Below are positions 33,818 to 40,223 of a DNA stretch of 40,223 nt, piece by piece (the stretch's first letter is position 1; each line of letters opens with the position of its first letter). Position numbers and translations under genes: made by a program. Source of the DNA: Defluviitaleaceae bacterium (GTDB lineage: Bacteria; Bacillota; Clostridia; Lachnospirales; WRAX01). The stretch is from the NCBI GenBank assembly GCA_009780415.1, contig WRAC01000023.1, forward strand, positions 1-40,223, written 5' to 3'. The notes beneath the pieces are model-generated. The model was given only the letters and a program-made list of their open reading frames with translations, made no database searches and was not told the origin of the DNA.

Positions 33818-34513
33818 TTATTTGCTGAACAGCATTTCATAAAGCGTGTATTGATCAAACCAGCCGTTCCATTCAAATGAGACATAGCAGTGGACTCCGC
33901 CTGCCGTACCTTGCCAAATGAGGGCTTCGGGATGACCGTGGCTGGCTAAGCGAGGCTCGGTGAAATCGAAATTGCTGAAATATTCCATGCATTCCAGGGC
34001 CAAATAGGAGATTTCATCAGCGGAGTCAAGTATCAATCCCGCCAGCGGCCAGAAAAGCGGCCACTCATATGACAGAAAGCGGTTGTAATAATATACATGC
34101 TCTTCCGGGGGCACGTATTGCCCCCGGAAAAAGAAAGACATATCCAAATGCGTATTTGCGCGGAAAACATGTCCATGCCTGAACGTGTTAGCATACAAGC
34201 TCATTGAGCATGTGGCAAATTCAATACGGTCTTCTGTATAGATATATACGCTATCCGGATCGAGTTTGGGTGGCTGGGATAAAATTTGTTGTAATAATTC
34301 ATACATATAATGCCAGATGTCCCAATCCAGTCCCACCTCTTCAAACGCCAATATCATCCCGGCTTCACGGGTCGGAAACGGCAAATAATGTTCCTGAAGC
34401 AGGAATTCAGGGATTTCGGGTTCGGGGGGTTCCGCCTGTTCGGGTATGGGAGAAACGCATCCCGTACCGCATAATAAAATAAATAAAATTAAAAAAGATA
34501 ATAATTTTTTCAT
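33818..34513 (-). CDS. Putative lipoprotein of unknown function
   Basis: I do not recognise the family of this 231-residue protein. The N-terminus is a lipoprotein-type signal with hydrophobic residues 4-15 and a GTGC box (Cys19; the -3 residue is Gly, which is not canonical). A Pro/Glu-rich linker follows (PIPEQAEPPEPEIPEF). The rest is mixed alpha/beta and rich in aromatic residues (many Tyr, Phe and Trp), with Cys and His residues in FATCSMSLY, FRHGHVF and ASHGHPEA. The gene ends 2 bp from the gpr stop (convergent) and has its own near-consensus promoter. An extracytoplasmic location is likely. Confidence 0.75.
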   Translation of the reverse strand: MKKLLSFLILFILLCGTGCVSPIPEQAEPPEPEIPEFLLQEHYLPFPTREAGMILAFEEVGLDWDIWHYMYELLQQILSQPPKLDPDSVYIYTEDRIEFATCSMSLYANTFRHGHVFRANTHLDMSFFFRGQYVPPEEHVYYYNRFLSYEWPLFWPLAGLILDSADEISYLALECMEYFSNFDFTEPRLASHGHPEALIWQGTAGGVHCYVSFEWNGWFDQYTLYEMLFSK

Positions 34514-34542
34514 TATGAATCACCTATTAATAGTATAAATAT

Positions 34543-34572
34543 ATTGTACCGCAACATTTTATTGTTTGTCAA
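34543..34572 (-). promoter_or_regulatory. Promoter of the putative lipoprotein gene
   Basis: On the minus strand TTGACA (34572-34567), an 18-bp spacer and TACAAT (34548-34543) lie 30 bp before ATG 34513. Confidence 0.65.
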
Positions 34573-34606
34573 TATATAATACATAAAGTCAATATGTTGA
34601 AAATCC

Positions 34607-34635
34607 TTGAATCCTGTATAGTTTTATTGTATACT
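34607..34635 (+). promoter_or_regulatory. Promoter of the MATE gene with direct repeats
   Basis: TTGAAT (34607-34612), a 17-bp spacer and TATACT (34630-34635). The octamer CTGTATAG occurs at 34614-34621 and 34634-34641, 20 bp apart, once in the spacer and once overlapping the -10 end, which could be an operator. Confidence 0.5.
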
Positions 34636-34675
34636 GTATAGGTTCACTACATAAAAAGGGTTGATACGGCATAAA

Positions 34676-36037
34676 ATGAGAAAATACGACCTTACCCAGG
34701 GCGGCATCATGCGCAAGCTGCTGCTTGTGGCGGTGCCGATTATGAGCACACAGCTTCTCCAGATGTCATACAACCTTACGGATATGTTCTGGTTGGGACG
34801 GCTCAGCTCGGACGCGGTTGCGGCGTCCGGCACGGCGGGCATGTATCTTTGGCTGAGCATGGCTTTCCTGCTGTTCGGCAGAATGGGCTCGGAAATCGGC
34901 GTATCGCAGAGCATGGGGAAGAACGACTCCGCCAAAGCCCAAAAATACGCGCAAAACGCCATATGCCTGGCGGCGGTTTTGGGGCTTGGCTACGGCTTGC
35001 TTTGCATCTTCGGAAGCGATATGCTTATCTCGTTTTTCGGAATACGCGAGGCGCATGTGGCGCGTGACGCCGCCGATTATCTGAGCATAACCGGCTTCGG
35101 CATACCCCTTGCCTTTGTTTCATACGCCATCACCGGCACCTTTAACGGCTCCGGCAATTCGCGCATACCGTTTTTGGCGCATTCCGTCGGCTTTATTACA
35201 AACATGGCGCTGGATCCCCTGTTTATATTCGGGCTGGACATGGGGGTAAGGGGCGCGGCGGTTGCCACGGTTATCGCAAACATTGTCTGCCTTTCGCTTA
35301 TGGTTTTGTCGCTGAAAAAGAGTAAAGGCCGCCCTTTTGCGGAATTCCGCTTCTTTGTTAAACCCTGCCGCGATATCATGAAACAGATATTCCGGTGGAG
35401 TTTTCCGATATCGTGCGAGAGCCTGCTGTTTACCTTCCTTTCGATGATTATAACGCGGATTGTGTTTATATCCCCATTTGGCGGGGCGGACGCGCAAAGC
35501 GTCATGCGCGTGGGTTCGCAGATAGAGTCGCTTTCGTGGCTTATAGGCGGCGGGTTCGGATCGGCCGTGACGGCGTTTACGGGGCAGAACTTCGGTGCGG
35601 GAAAATGGCCGCGCATACACAAAGGACGCCAAATCTCGGTTTTAGTGATGAGCTGCTGGGGAGTTGCCGTAACGCTGGCGCTATACTTCTTCGGGCGGGA
35701 GCTGACGGGGATTTTCCTTGCGGAAGAGCATTTGCGCGATATGGGCGCGACTTACCTGCGCATACTGGCTTTCTGCCAGCTTCCGATGTGCGTTGAGGCC
35801 GTCAGTGCCGGCATCTTGCGCGGCATGGGTAAAACGCTCCCCCCGTCTATAATCAGCACAGGTTCAAACATATTACGTGTACCCCTTGCTTACGCGCTTT
35901 CGCTTACCGCCCTCGGTCTGAACGGCATATGGATAGGCGTTACCGTCGGCGCGGTTCTACGCGGCGCGGGGATGTTTGTGTGGTGCCGGATCGATGCCGC
36001 CAAAAGGCCGAAAAACGAGGCATCTGTTAATTATTAA
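34676..36037 (+). CDS. MATE-family efflux transporter
   Basis: I prefer ATG 34676, giving MRKYDLTQGGIMRKLLLVAVPIM, the usual start of this family; a TTG at 34661 directly abuts AAGGG and would add five residues. The 453-residue protein has twelve hydrophobic helices in two homologous halves, with typical segments YNLTDMFWLGRLSSDAVAASG (first half) and GADAQSVMRVGSQIESL, GQNFGAG (second half). MATE proteins export cationic drugs and metabolites using Na+ or H+ gradients; the substrate is not predictable. It may be co-transcribed with the CmpB-like gene 18 bp downstream. Possible operator repeats overlap its promoter. Confidence 0.93.
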   Translation: MRKYDLTQGGIMRKLLLVAVPIMSTQLLQMSYNLTDMFWLGRLSSDAVAASGTAGMYLWLSMAFLLFGRMGSEIGVSQSMGKNDSAKAQKYAQNAICLAAVLGLGYGLLCIFGSDMLISFFGIREAHVARDAADYLSITGFGIPLAFVSYAITGTFNGSGNSRIPFLAHSVGFITNMALDPLFIFGLDMGVRGAAVATVIANIVCLSLMVLSLKKSKGRPFAEFRFFVKPCRDIMKQIFRWSFPISCESLLFTFLSMIITRIVFISPFGGADAQSVMRVGSQIESLSWLIGGGFGSAVTAFTGQNFGAGKWPRIHKGRQISVLVMSCWGVAVTLALYFFGRELTGIFLAEEHLRDMGATYLRILAFCQLPMCVEAVSAGILRGMGKTLPPSIISTGSNILRVPLAYALSLTALGLNGIWIGVTVGAVLRGAGMFVWCRIDAAKRPKNEASVNY

Positions 36038-36055
36038 CTATTAACTGGGGTTCCT

Positions 36056-36763
36056 ATGCGCCTGACCATTGTCCACTGGTTCTTAATATTTATACTATAC
36101 AGCTTTTGGGGATATATCCTTGAATCGGTTATAGTTTCGGTACAGCGCCGCAAGCCTGTAAACAGCGGGTTTCTTGGCAGTCCCCTTATGCCGTTCCACG
36201 GCATTGCCGCGCTTGCGGCGTCCGTATTCCTTTTCGGGCATACGGACAGCCCGGTTATCATGTTTCAGGCGGGCGCGATAATCAATTTCGCCTTGCAATA
36301 CGTCACGGGGCTTTTGCTGGAAACGGTCTTTGGCATATGCTTCTGGGACTTTTCACACCACCGTTACAGTATACACGGGCGTGTAAACTTTGCCGCGGTG
36401 CCGGTAAATGGTTTGTTTACAATGTTTTTGATTATATTTGCGCATGGCCCTGTTACAGAGGCCATTGTGCTGATTCCGGGCAGCATAGCGAGGATTGCCG
36501 CCGCTGTCCTAATCTGCATTGCCGGGGCGGACGCGATGTGTGTCGTCCGGCATCTTGTGCGATTGAACGAACTGCTTTCAAACCTTGGCAAAAGCAGGCT
36601 TTACGGCAGCGCCGTCCAAGCCCGGCTGCGCCGCGACATGCCGCAGAACAAACGGTTATTTTCCGCTTTCCCGCGTATGCGTCACAGGCATTACCCGGAC
36701 GCATTGCGGAAAATTAAGCGGTTTATAACCGGGGCGCCGGGAATGCCGTCCCTTACGAAATAA
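36056..36763 (+). CDS. CmpB-type putative ABC transporter permease
   Basis: A 235-residue membrane protein of the PF06541 type (putative ABC transporter permease, CmpB). Family blocks: FILYSFWGYILESVIVSVQRRKPVNSGFLG at the start, PFHGIAALA, and FWDFSHHRYSIHGRVNF in the middle, plus about five hydrophobic helices. The last 65 residues are basic and cytosolic. No ATPase partner is adjacent, and the name ABC permease for this family is historical and not well supported. The start ATG 36056 is behind TGGGGTTCCT. It follows the MATE gene by 18 bp, separated by two TATTAACT repeats, and converges with the cyanophycinase-like gene. Confidence 0.85.
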   Translation: MRLTIVHWFLIFILYSFWGYILESVIVSVQRRKPVNSGFLGSPLMPFHGIAALAASVFLFGHTDSPVIMFQAGAIINFALQYVTGLLLETVFGICFWDFSHHRYSIHGRVNFAAVPVNGLFTMFLIIFAHGPVTEAIVLIPGSIARIAAAVLICIAGADAMCVVRHLVRLNELLSNLGKSRLYGSAVQARLRRDMPQNKRLFSAFPRMRHRHYPDALRKIKRFITGAPGMPSLTK

Positions 36764-36819
36764 AAATCGGGGAAACAAGCACCGTCACGACGCAAATTGT
36801 TTATGCCGCCGCGTTTAAA

Positions 36820-38010
36820 CTACATCTTCTCAAGTTTATATGGAACGGTATCCATTAAAACCCCGCAGAACGAATATTTGTTGTTTCCAAAATCGTAAGC
36901 GCGGGAATCCGGCGTTTTTTGGTAACGCAATTCCTGACCGTATAGCTTGCCGTTATGCTCTCCCGCGATAAAGCTGCGTATAAAGAGCTTGCCGTCCCCT
37001 TGGGTCTGGCCGTCGTCCTTGCTGTTTACGACGAATTGAAAGATGAACCCGCCAAATGACGGGCAGCTCGGCACCATGCCGGAAACCATGCCGTGCCCCG
37101 GCCTGTAACCGCCGCATTCCCCTCCGGCAAGATAAAAACGGTATTCCCTGTTATGCGTATCGAAGGAGCTGTTTTCGTTTATCATACCCAACTTAACGCC
37201 GGTGTAGGCGTAGGCGCCGAGTTCGCCCATGCGCATGGTATCGCGGCAGTCAACGATATACACGGCTCCGCTGCCCGCCACGGTTATCTTACCCGTCGCG
37301 CCATCGTAAATAAGGGCCGTATCCTCGGAAACGCCAAAGCCCATGTTGCTTTTTCTGTCACGCGTCACCGTTACCGCCTCCACAAGGCGGAAAAAGCGCG
37401 GGCGCGCGTCCCAGTGCTGGTCAATAACCCCGGCGGGGAAGTAGCCCAATCCTTTGGAAATGCGCAGCATAGAGCCGGTTTCTTCGTTTAAATCATCATA
37501 ACCCCATGAAATCGGGGCGTTCAGCGCCGTTCCCGTTTCACCCCCGCAGATCATTACCTCGCTCATTATCGCGGCCCCGGCACCGCATCCGCCGATAACG
37601 CCGCCATTTTCATAAATCCTTCGCGTAATCTCCAAGGCTTTGGTATCCGAACCGTCCGCGCGGCAGAATTCCTTCGTAATATAAAATTGGTCGCCGCCTG
37701 TGAACCATACGCCCGTAGCGCCGTCCAGCATCGCGGTTATTCCGGCGGTATCGCAGACCGGCTCCGCCCCTTCCATGCGCGGGCCGTCCGTACCCGGAAT
37801 AGGCAGGCGTATAATGTTTTCCGGCTTTACTCCCAGTTTTTTCCAGATTTCAAATATATATTTCGAGTTCTCCTCATGCTCCCCCCCGCCAGCGGTTGGT
37901 ACGATGGCTAATTTCGCTCCCGTTCCGCCTGCCGCGTCGATAAACCTCGTATGTATGCTGCGTTCGGAAGCCTCGATTGCGCCTCCGGCTATTATCAGTG
38001 TGCCAGGCAT
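36820..38010 (-). CDS. Cyanophycinase-like protein lacking the canonical serine
   Basis: The first 270 residues match the S51 cyanophycinase family: GTLIIAGGAIEASE, AIVPTAGGGEHE, WFTGGDQFYI, GGVIGGCGAGAAIMSE, GVIDQHWDARPRFFRL (Asp197, Gln198, His199) and GFGVSEDTALI. The nucleophile elbow, normally GTSAGA, reads GCGAGA: Gly143 takes the serine position and Cys142 precedes it. Codons TGC and GGT are clear in the sequence. About 120 extra residues follow compared with the typical 270-residue enzyme. Cyanophycinase releases Asp-Arg dipeptides from cyanophycin; without its Ser the protein may be inactive, use Cys142, or have another role. No cyanophycin synthetase is in this window. The gene has its own promoter and a hairpin leader. 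ATG 38010 is behind AGAGGAG. Confidence 0.85.
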   Translation of the reverse strand: MPGTLIIAGGAIEASERSIHTRFIDAAGGTGAKLAIVPTAGGGEHEENSKYIFEIWKKLGVKPENIIRLPIPGTDGPRMEGAEPVCDTAGITAMLDGATGVWFTGGDQFYITKEFCRADGSDTKALEITRRIYENGGVIGGCGAGAAIMSEVMICGGETGTALNAPISWGYDDLNEETGSMLRISKGLGYFPAGVIDQHWDARPRFFRLVEAVTVTRDRKSNMGFGVSEDTALIYDGATGKITVAGSGAVYIVDCRDTMRMGELGAYAYTGVKLGMINENSSFDTHNREYRFYLAGGECGGYRPGHGMVSGMVPSCPSFGGFIFQFVVNSKDDGQTQGDGKLFIRSFIAGEHNGKLYGQELRYQKTPDSRAYDFGNNKYSFCGVLMDTVPYKLEKM

Positions 38011-38026
38011 GATTTTCTCCTCTGTA

Positions 38027-38061
38027 TACCATGTTGCAATCTAAGTGATTGCAACATGGTA
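38027..38061. promoter_or_regulatory. Perfect 15-bp inverted repeat in the cyanophycinase-like gene leader
   Basis: TACCATGTTGCAATC (38027-38041) and its exact complement (38047-38061) flank a 5-nt loop. On the minus strand it lies between the predicted promoter and the AGAGGAG binding site, with no T-tract, so it acts as a leader stem-loop or an operator and not as a terminator. Confidence 0.75.
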
Positions 38062-38087
38062 GTAGTCATGATTATAAACCGCCATAA

Positions 38088-38116
38088 ATTATAACAAAAC
38101 ATAGTTAACAAGTAAA
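38088..38116 (-). promoter_or_regulatory. Promoter of the cyanophycinase-like gene
   Basis: On the minus strand TTTACT (38116-38111), a 17-bp spacer and a perfect TATAAT (38093-38088). A second TATAAT at 38076-38071 lacks a good -35 partner. Confidence 0.55.
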
Positions 38117-38118
38117 TA

Positions 38119-38148
38119 TTGTATTTTATTCCATGTTTATGTTATAAT
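38119..38148 (+). promoter_or_regulatory. Promoter of the DHH phosphoesterase gene
   Basis: TTGTAT (38119-38124), an 18-bp spacer and a perfect TATAAT (38143-38148) lie 32 bp before ATG 38180. Its -35 box is two bases from the -35 box of the divergent cyanophycinase-like gene. Confidence 0.6.
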
Positions 38149-38179
38149 ATCAAAAACTGTAAATTGCGGGAGGTATATT

Positions 38180-39100
38180 ATGCGTTTGTTGACAAGGTCG
38201 GATTTTGACGGGCTTGCTTGCGCCGCTATATTGAAAGCAATCGGTGTTATCGACCATTGGAAATTCGTTCATCCAAAGGATATTCAGGACGGGATTGTAG
38301 AGGTAACTGATAACGACGTCCTTGCGAACATCCCTTATGTGCCGGGCTGCAACATGTGGTTTGACCATCATTCCAGCGAAAACACGCGCATTGGTGAGGA
38401 TATTGAGTTTATCGGGGAAAGCCGTATTGCGGACAGCGCCGCCCGCGTTATCTACGATTATTACGGCGGGGCCGAGAAGCTGCCGAACCTTGAGGAGCTT
38501 GTCAAAGCCTGCGACAAGGTTGACTCGGGCAAGCTTACGCGTGAGGATATACTGAACCCCGAGGGCTGGGTGCTTTTGGGCTTTATGATGGATCCGCGCA
38601 CGGGGCTTGGGAGGTTCCGCGAATTTCGCATCCCGAACTATATGCTGATGGAGCATCTTATAGACGCGTGCAAGAGCCAGAAAATAGATGAAATCCTTGC
38701 GAACCCCGATGTCGCGGAGCGCGTAAAGCTTTACTTTGAACAGGAAGCTTTATTTAAGGAAATGCTGCGCAAATATACGCGCGTTGACGGCAATGTTATA
38801 GTAACGGACCTGCGCGGCGTCCACCCGATCTATACCGGCAACCGCTTCCTTATCTACAGCCTTTTTCCCGATCAGAACATATCCCTTTGGATTGTTGACG
38901 GGCGGGAGAAACTGAACGTTTCCATCGCCTGCGGGTACAGCATTTTGGACCGCTCATGCAAAACCGACGTCGGCGAACTGATGCTCCAATACGGCGGCGG
39001 CGGGCATAAGCAGGTCGGCACCTGTCAGGTCCCGTATGCCGAGGCCGATAAAGCTATCGCTGAAATCGCGGAAAAAATAAAAGCGGATGAAAACGCGTAA
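38180..39100 (+). CDS. DHH-family phosphoesterase (exopolyphosphatase-like)
   Basis: A 306-residue protein with DHH motifs: TRSDFDGLACAAIL (Asp8, Asp10), WFDHHSS (62-66; the DHH signature), ACDKVDSGKLT (Asp112, Asp115) and the DHHA1 substrate motif GGGGHKQVGTCQV (272-284). Family members are Mn2+-dependent phosphoesterases acting on nanoRNA, cyclic dinucleotide products or polyphosphate; annotation as exopolyphosphatase-like follows the group with an RSDFDG first motif, where the usual His is replaced. The true substrate cannot be read here. A typical ribosome binding site (GGGAGG) precedes ATG 38180. It has its own promoter and is followed by the DUF975 gene after 58 bp. Confidence 0.88.
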   Translation: MRLLTRSDFDGLACAAILKAIGVIDHWKFVHPKDIQDGIVEVTDNDVLANIPYVPGCNMWFDHHSSENTRIGEDIEFIGESRIADSAARVIYDYYGGAEKLPNLEELVKACDKVDSGKLTREDILNPEGWVLLGFMMDPRTGLGRFREFRIPNYMLMEHLIDACKSQKIDEILANPDVAERVKLYFEQEALFKEMLRKYTRVDGNVIVTDLRGVHPIYTGNRFLIYSLFPDQNISLWIVDGREKLNVSIACGYSILDRSCKTDVGELMLQYGGGGHKQVGTCQVPYAEADKAIAEIAEKIKADENA

Positions 39101-39158
39101 ATTCCAGACCTATCCCTTTGTTTTTACGTATTCATGTAAGAAAAGGGGGCAGATATAA

Positions 39159-40112
39159 ATGAGGCTAATTATAAACAGAGCCGAATTAAAGGGCAGGGCA
39201 CGGCGGGTATTGAAATCATATTACTGGCTGCTGTTTGTGGTCAGCTTGGTTGCCGTGCTTTTCGGCGGCAGCGGGAATGGCAGCGGCAGCAACAGCAGAA
39301 ACACCCGTTCCGGCGGTTCGTCTTCCGAATCGGCTATAGTCAGGATAAACGATGTGACGATAGTCGGGTTTGACGGAGTGCGTGAACTGAGCCGGACGGA
39401 TTGGAACAGGGTCGCGGGCTTTAACACAGCCCATGTAAACACCAATGTAAACAACGTAAGGCACATGTTTATATGGGGCATACTTGCCGCAAGCTTATTC
39501 GGGATTGTTATGTTTGCGGGCTTTATGGGGTTGGCGTTCCGTATTCTGGTGTCCTTCCCGCTAAAAGTGGGATGCTGGAAAATATTCGTTAATACGGCCG
39601 GCGGCACGCGAAGGCCGAATTTACGGGAAATGCTTTACGCGTTCCGCAGCGGGCGTTATGTGAACATCGCGTTGGCGGGATTTCTTACAGGGCTTTATAC
39701 CTTGCTTTGGACACTGCTGTTTGTTATCCCCGGGATAGTAAAAACCTACGCGTACCGCATGGTTCCCTACATCCTAGCCGAAAACCCGGACATGAACGCC
39801 AGCGACGCCATCCGCCTGAGCATGGCAATGACGAACGGGCATAAATGGGATATGTTTGTTCTGGATCTAAGCTTCATTGGTTGGTACCTTCTGGGGATGC
39901 TTGCCCTGGGATTCGGGATTTTCTTCGTGCATCCGTACAAGGACGCGACGTTCGCTCAGCTTTATCTGGAACTCCGCGACATTTCGATCCACCATAAAAT
40001 CGCAATGCCGGCAAACTTCGGGCTGCACAGCCATACGCCCGAAAACCCGCTCCAAAACAGCCCGGTTGACAACGGCATAGTCGATTACCGTGACAAACCG
40101 TTCAATGATTAA
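39159..40112 (+). CDS. DUF975 family integral membrane protein
   Basis: The 317-residue protein has the DUF975 hallmark in its second half: IPGIVKTYAYRMVPYILAENPDMNASDAI, then a GHKWDMFVLDLSFIGWYLLG segment and a closing HPYKDATFAQLYLELRD. One helix near residues 22-38 is followed by a Gly/Ser/Asn-rich stretch (GGSGNGSGSNSRNTRSGG), a predicted external segment (about 40-100), and then about five more helices. This insert makes it longer than most DUF975 proteins that I know. The function of the family is unknown. The start ATG 39159 is behind AAAGGGGG. Confidence 0.85.
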   Translation: MRLIINRAELKGRARRVLKSYYWLLFVVSLVAVLFGGSGNGSGSNSRNTRSGGSSSESAIVRINDVTIVGFDGVRELSRTDWNRVAGFNTAHVNTNVNNVRHMFIWGILAASLFGIVMFAGFMGLAFRILVSFPLKVGCWKIFVNTAGGTRRPNLREMLYAFRSGRYVNIALAGFLTGLYTLLWTLLFVIPGIVKTYAYRMVPYILAENPDMNASDAIRLSMAMTNGHKWDMFVLDLSFIGWYLLGMLALGFGIFFVHPYKDATFAQLYLELRDISIHHKIAMPANFGLHSHTPENPLQNSPVDNGIVDYRDKPFND

Positions 40113-40149
40113 TTTTTAGCTATTAACTGTTATTAATAGGGGTATTCAT

Positions 40150-40223
40150 ATGCAAAAGCTGGTTTCTAAGGTAACGGATGATATTGATTTCTACGTGGGA
40201 AACGATCCGGGTAAACTTCTGGC
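40150..40223 (+). CDS. Start of an unidentified gene (3' partial)
   Basis: ATG 40150 follows AATAGGGGTATTC and opens a frame that runs off the window after 24 codons (MQKLVSKVTDDIDFYVGN at the start). It is in the same direction as the DUF975 gene, 37 bp after its stop. The fragment is too short to identify. Confidence 0.5.
   Translation, partial: MQKLVSKVTDDIDFYVGNDPGKLL

Noticed and set aside
36056-36763. Genuine ABC permease function for the CmpB-like protein
   Set aside because: No ATPase gene is adjacent, and the protein lacks the EAA-type docking loop seen in the true permeases of this window.

Overview
The window reads as chromosomal DNA of a spore-forming member of the Bacillota, most likely a Clostridia-class organism with roughly balanced G+C. 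Support comes from a germination protease (gpr) divergent from rpsT, the usual Bacillota arrangement, from an S-layer-homology surface protein, a DUF975 protein, a CmpB-type membrane protein, an Ami/Opp-type oligopeptide transporter, strong AGGAGG ribosome binding sites and TTGACA/TATAAT-type promoters. No phage, transposase, CRISPR array or plasmid gene is visible.

Layout. 1-2579: 3' end of a large repeat-rich surface protein (Ig-like repeats, one InlB-type repeat, three SLH domains). 2654-4684: a polytopic membrane protein fused to a divergent subtilisin-like domain. 4739-10697: promoter and five-gene ABC operon (binding protein, two permeases, two ATPases), followed closely by glycerate kinase, a secreted CapA-like protein, an Eis-like acetyltransferase and a GH18 enzyme (10719-15285). 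15357-15436: tRNA-Leu(CAA) on the minus strand. 15491-21683: a second five-gene ABC operon of the Opp/Ami oligopeptide type. 21698-24483 (minus): a PPP-like phosphatase and a secreted Memo-CapA fusion. 24574-25539: a secreted WG-repeat protein. 25578-27426 (minus): MgtE and a small membrane protein. 27644-29872: a secreted 5'-nucleotidase and a small zincin. 30080-32692 (minus): an orphan chemoreceptor and ribosomal protein S20. 32808-33815: gpr. 33818-34513 (minus): a putative lipoprotein. 34676-36763: a MATE exporter and a CmpB-like protein. 36820-38010 (minus): a cyanophycinase-like protein. 38180-40223: a DHH phosphoesterase, a DUF975 protein and the start of a further gene.

Together the genes describe a cell invested in capturing peptides and oligosaccharides (two Opp-class importers, GH18, surface protein) and in extracytoplasmic metallo-phosphoesterase-fold proteins (two CapA domains and a 5'-nucleotidase, plus a cytosolic PPP-like enzyme). 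Both importer operons carry a hairpin between the binding-protein gene and the first permease gene, which would make the binding protein more abundant than the membrane complex.

The most unusual items are: the cyanophycinase-like protein whose expected nucleophile position is Gly next to a Cys, expressed behind a perfect 15-bp hairpin; the secreted Memo-CapA fusion paired with a PPP-like phosphatase lacking the usual GNHE histidine; the membrane-subtilase fusion; and two dispersed-looking palindromes (a 18-bp core present twice in opposite orientation, and a 63-bp cruciform-like element). I saw no clear new defence or mobile system.
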